64,000 bases of DNA from Ailurus styani (taxonomy: Eukaryota > Chordata > Mammalia > Carnivora > Ailuridae), in the NCBI GenBank assembly GCA_002007465.1, contig LNAC01000276.1, positions 4,403,470-4,467,469 on the forward strand, given 5' to 3'. Shown in pieces: positions 23,655 to 34,800 of this stretch (the first letter of the stretch is position 1; each line of letters begins with the position of its first letter). The notes below the pieces were generated by a model. The model saw only the letters and a program-made list of their open reading frames with translations. It did no database searches and was not told the DNA's origin. Position numbers and translations under genes: made by a program.

Positions 23655-23820
23655 GGACAGACCTGGTTCAAATCCAGGCTGTGTGGTCCTGGGTAAGTTG
23701 CTTGCCCTCTCTGAGCCACGTCTATAAAATGAGAATATTCATGTCTAAAGTGTGGGAGGTGTATTAGGTTCAATGATGTGTGTCATGGGCATATAGCACG
23801 TGGTAGTCTCAATAAATATG
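23655..23820 (+). repeat. MIR SINE
   Basis: 'ctggttcaaatccaggctgt', 'gtcctgggtaagttgcttg', 'aaaatgagaatattc' and 'caataaatatgagtgg' follow the forward MIR consensus. Confidence 0.8.
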
Positions 23821-24139
23821 AGTGGCCCTTCCCCTTTCAATTTCCCCATCTCTCCAGCAGGCCAGATGGGCTAACCTCTACTCCATTTGGAGTGACACAC
23901 TCCAGGGGCCTCGATGACATGCCCAGACAATCGTCTTTTGCAAAGAATGTCAAGTGGTCTATGGATACCTAAACCTATCCCAGATCCCCACATTACAAAT
24001 CTCTTACTCTACGCTCTCCCTCATTTACTGAGCTCCAATAAGAGTGTTCTTTCTGATCATTGAATGCTACATCAAAAACTAGCGATGTACCTACCCTACA
24101 TTGGCTAACTGAAATTTAAAAAAAAAAAGGGGGGGTTCT

Positions 24140-24525
24140 TTCTGTCTCACCAGTTCATCCACATCCTGGGAGCTTCACACCTGCCATTCCCTCTCCCCAG
24201 AATGGTCTTGCCCAGCCAACTCTCACTATGGCTGGTCTCTTGTCACTGAGGGTTCATCTGGAAACCGCACTCCCCCGCCGAGCACCCATTTGAAAGGGCT
24301 GCTTCCCCGCCTCCTGGTTCTCTAAAGCGTCACCTGCTTTATCATTTTTGCGGCATGTATTAGTGTCTGGAAATGCCTTGTTTGTCTTTTTATTTGTCTA
24401 ACACGTGTCTCCTCATTAGAGCAGGAACATTGGCTGTCTCTGTTGTCTTGTATTGCCGGTGGGTAGTTTCAGACATGCAGCAGGGACTCGATGAGTATTT
24501 GTTGAAGAGAAGAATAGATGAATGA
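24140..24525 (+). repeat. L2 LINE 3' end
   Basis: 'cagttcatccacatcctggg', 'cattccctctccccagaatg' and 'agagcaggaacattggctg' lead to 'cagcagggactcgatgagta' and 'tttgttgaa', which follows the L2 3' end and its typical tail. Confidence 0.65.
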
Positions 24526-24684
24526 GTGGGAACATGGATGAATGAAAGGATGATTAAATTATTTGGATGGATAAGTGAACATCATAGACGGCCGAATATA
24601 GATGGAGGGAGGGAGGGACTGAAGGACGGGGGATGGACGGATGGATGTTTTCCGGATTCCGTGCTAAACACTTTCTATACAGTC

Positions 24685-24850
24685 CCTTGTTCTATCCATG
24701 CAGAAGCCCCATGAAGGAAGAAACAGCATCATCTCACAGACAAAGTGCTTGGGCTTCAAAGGTAGGAAAAATCACTTCCCCCAGATTATACAACTAGGAA
24801 ACGGTCGAGCAGGATTCAAGCTTAGGTCGGCCTGACTCCAAGCCCTATGC
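24685..24850 (-). repeat. MIR fragment
   Basis: 'gaaacagcatcatctcacag', 'ttatacaactaggaaacgg' and 'gcaggattcaagcttaggtc' fit reverse-orientation MIR. Confidence 0.6.
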
Positions 24851-25540
24851 TCTCAACTACCACGCAAATCACCCTCCTGTTCTCCTCTCATTTTGAAAGC
24901 CCATACAGGCCACCCAGCTCCTCTCCTGATGCCCACGCCCCAACAACAGCCAGATGGCCCAGTCTGGGCCTGCATGGTGCTCCTTTGTCTCCCAGTGAGA
25001 TGGCCCCAGAGGTCTGTGGGAGCACGTGTGGGAGAGGGCTCGCAAGGTCTCTGCACACATGAATGAGGACAGAATGAGGTGTCTGGAGATCATGGCTGTT
25101 CTCTGGGATGCCCCCCAATTACCAGGGACATTGCATGGCCAAAGACAGGTCCAAAGGGTCTGGGGGTAATGGCCACAATTTATGAGGTTGCCCGGACACC
25201 AAGCCCCAGCCTGAAGTCATTCCCAGTGGCTGCCAGGTAATCCCGGCACCTGGTGGGCCAGCCTCACAAAGTGCACACAAAGGAGGACATGAAAGAGAAT
25301 AAGGGCAGATTGTGGAGGGAACCTATGCCAGGCAGCTCCCCCAGGGTCATCAGACTGCTACACAGAAGGCTCATGAAGTCCATCCCCTGTCTTGGGGTGG
25401 GGCCATGCAGGGAAAGGAGGATGGAGAAAGGGAGGTAGAGGAAAGAACCATGAACATCTCTCAGACTCCTGACCCAGGCCTCCCTCTTCCAGACACAGGT
25501 GAGTCGGCAGGTGCTTGGGTAGTCAAGAAGCTGGCAGACA

Positions 25541-25706
25541 TCAGCAGCTCTTGTCGTCACTGACTTCCACGTAGGGTAGCCCCACAGGCCAAGTGTCCCG
25601 AGGCCAGTAGCGGACTTTGAGGGTTTGACCTGGCATCTCATACCTGGCATCCACTAAGGCCATGGTAACCATGCCGTAAGGAAAAGTGATACTGATGAGG
25701 ACATGC
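25541..25706 (-). CDS. ACER1: ACER1 exon 6 (last coding exon)
   Basis: Encodes the end of W209 and residues 210-263, then TGA (plus-strand TCA at 25541-25543). It begins after a CTACAG acceptor with H210, the last residue of the HxxxH metal pair, and continues into the final membrane segment and the Y-W-P-R-D-T-W-P motif. The C-terminus reads V-S-D-D-K-S-C, one residue shorter than the human ending as I remember it. The 3' UTR continues to lower coordinates; its end is not assigned. Confidence 0.96.
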
Positions 25707-25861
25707 CTGTAGGGTACAGGGAGAAGGTGGTGAGGGTGCCAGATGCCAAGATGCCCCTGAGCTGGCTTGATGCCGCTGCCTAGGGCTTCTCCTTACTTCT
25801 CATGGATCCTGACCATCCAAAGGGACATTCTGGATCAGGCCCTCAATTGCCCCTACACTCA

Positions 25862-25895
<34 letters not shown>

Positions 25896-28800
25896 TGCAC
25901 CCCAATATCTGTGCCTCCCCTTTCTGCCCCCAGGCTCCTGCTCCAAGCTCTGGCATCTGAGATTTTCTGGTTCTGGTGCCCCATACCACAGGGCAGGTGC
26001 TTACCAGATGCTGTGCAGGTAAAAGAAATTGATCTGCTGCCAGAAACTGCAAAGCACACGGTCACTGATCCAGCTGGCCAGTGCAAAAGCCCATAAAACT
26101 ACGGAAACCTCCATTATATGCCGAAGCTCCTTATTGCTGGTCCTAGGGTGAGAAGAAGGGAGATTAGAGCCTGAATCAGATTGCAGAGCCTGAAGGGGCT
26201 GATGGGAAATCCCTCCATCCAAGGAAATGAGGCCGGGAGGAGGGAACGACCGAGAATACCAGAGGAAGGGGGCCTAATGTTTGATGATTGCTAACATTTG
26301 CTGGGCACTGGAAGGAGGCCAGATACAGCTCTACACGTTCTTCAGATAAAAACTCGGCCCTCACAACAATGCTATCATTCTCATTTTGGAGATGAGAAAA
26401 CAGGCATGTGAGATTAAGGTGTGCTCCAACCCCACCCAAGGTTACCCGGCTAGTTAAGTGGCAGAGCCAAGGGTCTGAACCAGGTTTGTCAGGCTGCAGA
26501 TTTCTTAACCAACAAGCCCTCCCCTGTTTGTGTTTGGGGCTGCAAGTGTGTGCACACCTGTGAGTCAGTGCCTGAGAATTCATGTCTGTGTGGCTATGGG
26601 AATGTCCATGTCCGTGTGTGGGAGGGCAAATTCTCTGGAGACCGTGTCTTGGGACAACTCAAGATCAGACTCTGTTTCCCCGACAGCAGAGCTGACCCAG
26701 CATCCTTCAGGAAAGAGCATATTAAGGATTAACGAGGCAATAACTCCTAATGGTTTAAAGTGCAGGCTCTGCCCCCTACTCTAAAATGGGATTGTTTGAA
26801 CATCGAAAAAGAATAATGAGTGAGGACTGATGAAATCTGAATATAGAGTCTGGGGTGTAGTTGACAGCATTGTTCCATTGTCAATTTCCCCCTTTTGAGG
26901 TTGTAGTATGGTTACGTAGGCCGCTTCATTGGGAGAGGCTGGGGGAAGCAGGATGAGGGATACCCAAGACTCTGCACTATTTCTACGACTTGCCGTGAGT
27001 CTGTAACTGCTTCAAAATAAAAAGTTAAAAACAGAGCACGGAGACTGCAATGGATTGAAACGCTTCTGAGATATAAACACCCACAAGTTCATAATGATAC
27101 TTTTAAAAAATTTTTCATTGGTCCCTACCAGAGACGGCGAAGGCCCCAACTCATTACTCTGGAAATAGATCAATTAAGGGAAAGAATCCATTATCCATCC
27201 TGTCCTTCCTGCGCAAACTGTATTTCCAGGTGGATGAGCAGAAGTCCTTCTTGATGGAAGAACTCCAGATAATCATTGCAGAAGGAATAATGGATTCTGC
27301 AAATCACCCTCTTGCAACCACTAATGAATCCATGGATGGAAGCAGTGTGCCTGAGCAGCTGCTGAAATCCTTAGGTGGAAAGTCAGTGGAAAACTTTATA
27401 ATAAAGGGAGAAGATGACACCATCTGAATCCACTGATCCTTAATAGCACTAAATGTGGAAAAACCACTCATTATGGGGTCCTAATGGCATGGAACAAGAA
27501 ACACCCAGCACCACATGTGAAATATTCTGGCCTCAAAATAGGTAAACCTAAATCTAGATCTAACTATTATTTTGCAAGAAATACAAGAAAGGAAAGAAAG
27601 AAAGAAAGAAAGAAAGAAAGGAAGGAAGGAAGGAAGGAAGGAAGGAAGGAAGGAAAGAAAAGAAAGAAAAGCAATGAAAGACACAACAGGAAGCAGACAG
27701 CCAAATCCAGAATGTTCTACAGGACAAATGACGGAGTTTCTGTTATCAAATCAGAGGCATGAAGATGGGGAGGGAGGGAGAGACTGCTATGACACAAAGA
27801 AAACCTAAGAGACTATGTTTGCATCCCAGTTTCAACAAGACTAGCTGGAAGAAGACATCTTGAGAAACTGAGACATTAGTGTAATCTGGGTGTTGTCTAC
27901 TTGATTAGCCCTGTGTGTGCCCTATCTTCCATCTCTTCCTATAGATCCTTCCCTACCCTTCTCCACTCTGCCCTACGCCCGGGGGAAGCAGGGTGCTGAC
28001 CTGTGTGGACTGAACCCAGGGACTCCTTTGTCCTTGGGCTTCCAGTTAGATTTGCCAGGTGTTTCCAGTTGGTTAAGCCAATGGCTTCCAGTTGGGTTGG
28101 CCAATGGTTTCCAGTTGGGTTGGCCAATGAGGCACCCCAGCAAGAAACCGAAGGGTAAGAGGCAGGTATGGTTAGAATATTTATTCTCCTGGCCTCTTAT
28201 ATGTGGGGTTGGCTCAAGCTAGCTGCCACCAGCAACTAGAGGTCACAGTTCTTGCTAAGGAGACCCTCTCCACAGGGCTCTCTCCTTCCATACTCTTGTA
28301 ATCACTCCCTCCCATGGCCCCCCATCAGGTCTCCTGATGGTCATAGGATCCAACCCTTAGCACAATGGTTCTAAATGATCCCTAGTGATTTTCCTACACC
28401 TGCTCTCTCCTTTGTAAATAACCCTTTTATTCAGCTCTCCTCAAATGGCCCCATTTCAGAGACCCCTCTATCCTGCCAAGACCTGGTATGGGTTAAAAAA
28501 ATAATAATTCTTTATCGGGAGAGTTAAATCCTGAAAAGTGAATGGGTGTCAGTGTATGGAATCTGGGAGGGGGGAATGTATAATGCAGATTGGCAAAATG
28601 CTGATGGTTGTTGGGACCAGTAGTGGGCACATGGAGGTTTATGGTACAACAGTCTCTGCTTGTATGTGTGTTTAGGGTTTCAGCCTTAGGTTCCAATCGT
28701 AATCCTGCCCCTTCTTAGTAGATGATCTTGGGGAAGGGACATCCCTCCCTTGAGCCTGGAGTCAATGAGAACTCCATCCCTGGGACTTGGTGAGAATGTG

Positions 28801-31800
28801 GGGTGAGGGAAGTACTTGGAGGGGGATGGGAGCCACCTCTCCCGGGGAGGCACCTGTAACCATCACCTACTTCTTGTATTCCTGGAACACGATATAGAGG
28901 ATGTGCACAGCAATGCTGTTGAGGGCATATGCGTTGATCACAGGCCTCAGGAAGGACAGGAAAGTGCTGACCACAGTGGTGATGATGACCAGGCAGATGA
29001 ACTGGGGCCTGAGGGAAGAAGGACGCAGCTGTCATATGGCAGCTGGGAGTGTCCTGGGGGTGTAGGCAGGGTCAGGAGATCTTGTGGCAAAGGTAGATGA
29101 GCAAAGGGAAGGGGTTCCAGGGAGCCCAAGTGGACTCAGAGAAAGGTCTTGAGGTTCCCAGGTGGGCTCAGCAGAGGGTCCCAAGAAGGGTCCGATGAAA
29201 CATCCCAGGTGGACTCAGGCAGGGTCTGAAAGGGGCCTAGGATGGGGTAGGGGTCCACAGGATGATGAGAGGGTCTCAAGGAAGCTCAAAGGGGCTTAGT
29301 CAGATCAGTAGAGGGTGTCAGGGCCCAGGTGAGATCATCCAAGGGATTCAGGGGAGTCAGGTAGGATGAAGGAAGGAATTACAGACGTCCTATCAGGAGA
29401 GGGGTCCTAGAAGGCTCAGATAGATCATATAGGGTCAGAAGAGAGATTCAGAGGGGTCTTGGGTCAAGAGAGGGGCCCAGGAAGATCCCAGGAAAGTTCC
29501 AGGGCTGGGAGATAGGCTCGGGGGAGAGGTTCCTGGGGCCCAGGTAAGCTTAAGTATGGGTTCCTGAGACTCCCAGGTGGCTTTGGACAGGTTCTGGAGA
29601 AGGTACCAGACTATGCAGGTAGGGTCAGGAGAGGATTTCCGGGTGTCCCAAGTACTCTCAAAGGAGGGGTCCCTGGAAGTCAGTTAAGTCAGGTAGGGTC
29701 AGGAGAAAGTCCTGGGGTGACCAGGGGAGGGATTCCAAGGACCTCAAGTGGGCTTGGGGAGTGGACCGTGGAGCCTCGATGGGCTCTGGTGGGATCAACA
29801 GAGGACCAGCCCCCGCCCCACCTGTTCTCTCCTAGGAAAGTGGGAAAGTAGCAGCGGGGCATCCATATGCTGTAGCTACTAGCCAGCAGCCACAGGATAG
29901 CGATCTCATCCAGCAGCTGGCCCAGGAAGCTAAGCGTCATGTGGAAGTACATGGAGAACAGGCCTGGAGCAAGAGACAAAGGTAGGTGGTCAAGGGGGTG
30001 GTCCCCCACCCCTACCACCCCACTGTCATAGACCCCCACCTACCTATGACTATGAAGAGGATGCAGATGATATAAACATAGCGAGAGCGTTTCTGGGCGT
30101 AGGGGTGCATCAGAAACATCATGAGAGGCCCCAAGATGAAGAAGGTGACATTGCTGAACTGGAAAAGAGAAGGACATGGGGAAGGGGTTATTACAAGCAC
30201 AGGCAGAGGAGGGCTGCCCCTATGTCCAACCCTAAGTTACTAGCCAATTGGTCACCTGTCCCCTTTCAGGCAATTAATCAACCCAGAATTTGTCACTCTT
30301 TCGGTCAACCAGTCATCAGTAGATTAATTACTCCATCTCTTATACTGTCGGTTCATTCATTCATTCACTCACTCATTCATTCATTCAGTGCATGTGGCAG
30401 ACTATCTACTAACCTTCTTCATACATCCACCCCCTTTTCTTTTAGAAATAAGTTTTAGACACAGTTTTAGACACAGCTGTACAACTGAAGACTACACTTC
30501 CCAGCATTCCTTGCCACTCACTGTGCCCTCATGACCTGGTCTGACCAATGGGATAGAAATGCAAATAAATAATTACTTTTTTAAAAAAAATGTGAGCTAC
30601 ATTTATCAAGATTGACTGTATTAGAAATTGAAACTGAGAGATTTTCAAAATCCAGAACTACACAAGCACATACTCCCTTGGTCATCTGAGAAACGATGTC
30701 ATCACTCATCACAAAACCACTAGAAGTTTCCATTGTACCCTAGTGAGACGATTAGAGCGAAAAAGGCAAACAAAATATTTGTATTATTATGAAAATAATT
30801 TTCACCTCGAGGAACCTCTGAAAGGCCTCAGAGAGCCCACAGTGTCCATGGACAGTATTTCAAGAATCACTTCTCCATGAACAGCACAGCTGTAGCGTGA
30901 TAATGTGGAGCTGTTGAGTTAACATTCCAGAACCATCTACATCTAGACTTCCATTTCAAAAATTAATAAGATATGATCTTGTCTATTTAAGCTGTTTTAA
31001 GTGGGCTGTTTCATTTGAAACCAAAGGATCCCAGTTACTGGTCTTCTGGATCCAAGTGACATGGGATTGGGTCCATGCTCCCCCACTCACTGACTGTGAG
31101 GAGTGAATTCAATGCTCTAACCTACCATATCTGCATTTGTGACATATGCATAATGCCACTTGCCTCTCCGTGTTATTGACCCAAAGAGCCCCAGACCTCA
31201 GTAGTCCATGAGTACGATTAAGGTGACAGGAACATTTGCACCAGGATTTCAAGGGTTCAGAGTCCCTGACCAATGATACAGGACTTCAGTGCCCCCTCAA
31301 CTTTCCCCCAGATATGTCTGGGCCACAGTAAGTCTCTCATAAGAGCTCAGAAACAAGTGTTCTCACGGTCTCCCAACTTGAGGTCAGCCACTTGCTCACT
31401 CAATTACACCCTTCTCTCCCCAATAAAATCTTCCCCTTGTAAAGGTCTCCTCCATTGCCTTCATCCCATCTTAGAAAGTGAAGAAATAGTAGCCTGTTAG
31501 CCAGGGTGCTCCGTTATTCCTCAGAAACCTAGTCTGAAGGGGTGCTGACTCAAAAATGGAGAGCACAAGGAAATGCAAGTCAAAACTGCAGGGAGCTATC
31601 GCCTCACACCAGTTGGGATGGCTAGTGTTGAAAAAAAGAAGAAGAAGAAATAACAAGTGTTGGGTAAGACTATGGAGAAGAGGAAACTCGTGTGCGCTGC
31701 TGGTGGGAATGAATGCAAGTTGGTGCAGCCACGGTGGAGGTTCCTCAAAAGATTAAAAATAGAAATACCATAGGATCCAGTAATTCTGCTGCTGGGCATT

Positions 31801-34800
31801 TACCCCCCAAAACCAAAAACACTAATTTGTAAAGATATACACACCCCTATGTTTATTGCAGCTTCGCTTATAATAGTCAAGATACAGAAGCAACCAAGTC
31901 TTCACTGATACATGAATGTCTAAAGAAGATGTGGTGTACAGTGGAAGAGTGGAACAGTACTCAGCCACGAAAGGAAGGAAGTCTTGCCATTTGTGACAAT
32001 ATAAAGGGACCTAGAGGGTGTTACGCCAACTGAAATAGGTCTGCCAGAGAAAGACAAATACCGTACGATTTCACTTACATGTGGAATGTAAAAAACAAAA
32101 CCAATGAATCAACAAACAAAAAACAGAACAGACTCATAAATACGGAGAACAAACTGGTTGCTGCCGGCGGGGGGGGGGGGGGGGATGGGCAAAATGGGTG
32201 AAGATGTGTAACTTCCAGTTATAAAATCCGTAAGTCATGAGGATGAAAAGTGCTGGCTCAAAGGCTGGCTCCACAATTTGAGGACCCTTGGCAAGCTGTT
32301 TTTGCAGCCCATGATCCCACCGATGTTCTTGCTTTCCATACCAAGGTGTCTGATGCCCACCAATGGACAACGTCAAACACATCTACCTGGTTCCCAATGG
32401 CTACCTGAGAACAAGCATGCTGTGTCTGCCTCCTGAGACCCACACTCCACTGGAGTAGCCACCTATGCCAAGCTGGGCCAATCAGATTTTCTTGGGAATT
32501 TGAAACCTGGAGCAGATACAGAGCCTAGGAGTCACCAAAATTGAGTTGCACCATTGTCAACTTTCTAAGGTCTCGGGATATTGTCCTGATGTTGAAGATA
32601 TGGCAACCATTTTGTCACCACAAACAGACAAGGCTGAGAACACAGGCAAATACTCAAGGGTGGTAAACTGTCTTGTGCTGAATCCTCCAGTCCTGCCTTG
32701 GACCCCAGTCCCCCCAAGCAACTCATCTCTCCATTTTCTAAGATACCCCAGTATGTCTCTAATGCATTCTTCCTGTTTGGTTTGGGGGTTTTGTTTTGTT
32801 TTGTTTTGTTTTTTGATTTTGTTTTGTTTTGGTTTTGCTCAAGCTAGCTTTCTTTTTTTTAAGATTTTATTTATTTACTTGAGAGAGAGAGAAAGAGAGA
32901 CAGCGAGAGAGGAACTACAATCAGGGGGATTGAGAGAGGGAGAAGCAGGCTTCCCGCTGAGCTGGGAGCCTGACGCAGGGCTCAACCCCAGGACCCTGGG
33001 ATCATGACCTGAGCCAAAGGCAGACGCTTAATGACTGAGCCACCCAGGTGCCCCTTGAGCTAGATTTCTAATGCTTGAATCCAGCAAAATCATCACCATT
33101 GGTAAATGAGCTAGGGTTCTTGGGTAGCAAGCAACAGAAAACAAACTTATACCATCAATATAAAAATGTGTGTATAGTTATTTAATTTGTTTTTCAATTC
33201 AGTGATTTATTATGGGGAGCTCATTAATCCAAAGAACTGCAGAAAACAAGGAAGATCAGAAACCAGAACAGCTCTGAGCCTCAGGTAGACAATCTCTTCA
33301 GGAGCAACTTTGGGCATGAATGAAAAAACAATATCCAGGCCCGGGATTCAAATTCAGGAGATGCTGCCTGGGCCACAGCCAACCCTCGGCCAGAGGAGGG
33401 GAGCACCTTGATTGACCATCCCGTTGAGAACATAACCAGAAGAAGAGGGGCATTTGGTTGTCATAGGGAAGACAGCACCTTGGATACCAAATGGGCAAAA
33501 TCCCAGATCAGATGTTCCATCTGCCTTCAAACAAATGCCAGTCCTTGGGCGTATCAAGCACGGCTGAAGATGCTGAGCCAACCAGTTCGCCAAACTCTAA
33601 ACCCTCCATTTAAAACACGTCTGTGACTCCCATAAATAAAATCCAAACTCTTAAACCTGGCTTGTAAACTCCCTCCATAATTCACCTCTCTCCACCTTCA
33701 ACCTTATAATCTAGGTGGAAGGGGTAACTCAGTTCCCCCAAATGAGCCATACTTCCTCTCATCCCTTAACCTCCCGAAGTTGGCACAGGCTGTTCCCACT
33801 GCCTGGAACACTCTTTGTCCCCACTTGCTCCTCTTTGCCAGGCCAACTACTACTCCATCTTTCCCCTGGGCATCACCTTTTGATAAAGCCTTCCCAACCC
33901 CACAAGGCAGGGTCAGGGGTCTTCTTTTGGGCCCTGTCCCTCTATCCGAGCTCTTCTCCAGCTGTTCTGAAACTGTCTCACTCTCCCGCTAAACCTGGCT
34001 TTGAGACCAGGCACTGGGTCTTTCCCGTTCTCTACTGTGATCTCCAGAACTGGACACAGTAGATGCTCAATAAGTATTTCCTGTTGACTGGGTCTCAAAG
34101 CAAGTTTCTGTGGATCACTAGTCACTCACATGAAAACACTTGGCAGAAGGGATTGTATCTGGAGAGTTCTGGACGGAAGGTGCTATGACTCTTACTTTCT
34201 TATCTTTGGACAGCGTGATTTTATAGACATTGCTTCTAATCCTTGTGCACAGTCCACCCCCCCCCCAAGGTCTCACTTTCTAGTTCTTGTTTGGCAATGG
34301 ATCTCGGAGAGGTAGAGTGACTTCTCTGAGGTTGCACAGCTCTGGGGAACTTGAAAGTTTGCTTTTACCCCCTGCCTTAAAAGACAAGAGGACTAGACAG
34401 GTAGCAATGAGTTAGAGGCAGCTTCCCTGATCCCTGGCTGTGTGGCCTGGCGTCTCTGGGTCTCCCTTTCCTGCATCAGCAAAATGGCAGAGAATAATGA
34501 ATGGTTAGCATGGAGGCTGTTTAGGGACCATGCATGAGGCCAGGCATTGAAAGATTTCCTTGCCAGGGATGTGCTTACAGCTCAAAAAATAGCAAGGGTT
34601 ACTGCTGGTGTTGTTGTTGTGGGAGGTAATAGTCACAGGTTTATCCTTGGTTTAATTGCTCCAAGCTCAGAGGCCAGCAGAACCAAGACATAAGTTTCTG
34701 CTAACGCCCCTGAGTGTGTAGAATGAGGGCAAAGCAACGGGCGGAGCCTCTGACTAATGAGCTCCAAATGGCTCCAGAGATAGCATCAGAGACCGCCCCC

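Larger units (their letters stand above)
16601..25540. other. Intergenic region between MLLT1 and ACER1
   Basis: No gene is recognised between the MLLT1 CpG island and the ACER1 stop codon, apart from the unmapped ACER1 3' UTR at the right end. Content is mainly repeats: MIR, SINEs, MER20, L1M, L2, a hAT fragment and microsatellites, listed separately. About 22.9-23.6 kb and 24.85-25.5 kb look unique but have no supported coding frame. Confidence 0.65.
26143..28870 (-). other. ACER1: ACER1 intron 4
   Basis: No coding exon lies in this 2.7-kb intron. It holds a MIR, an L1 3' end, an older L1M-like region, a GAAA/GGAA repeat and a 23-bp x 4 minisatellite, listed separately. The plus-strand open frame at 27230-27427 lies in the old repeat and is rejected as a gene. 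Confidence 0.85.

Noticed and set aside
27230..27427. 65-residue open frame starting M-D-E-Q-K-S-F
   Set aside because: It looks protein-like but lies in an ancient repeat with a second copy near 18.5 kb that has no matching frame, and has no splice context.
28039..28130. Possible CRISPR-like array
   Set aside because: Units are head-to-tail with no spacers, in a mammalian intron. It is a minisatellite.
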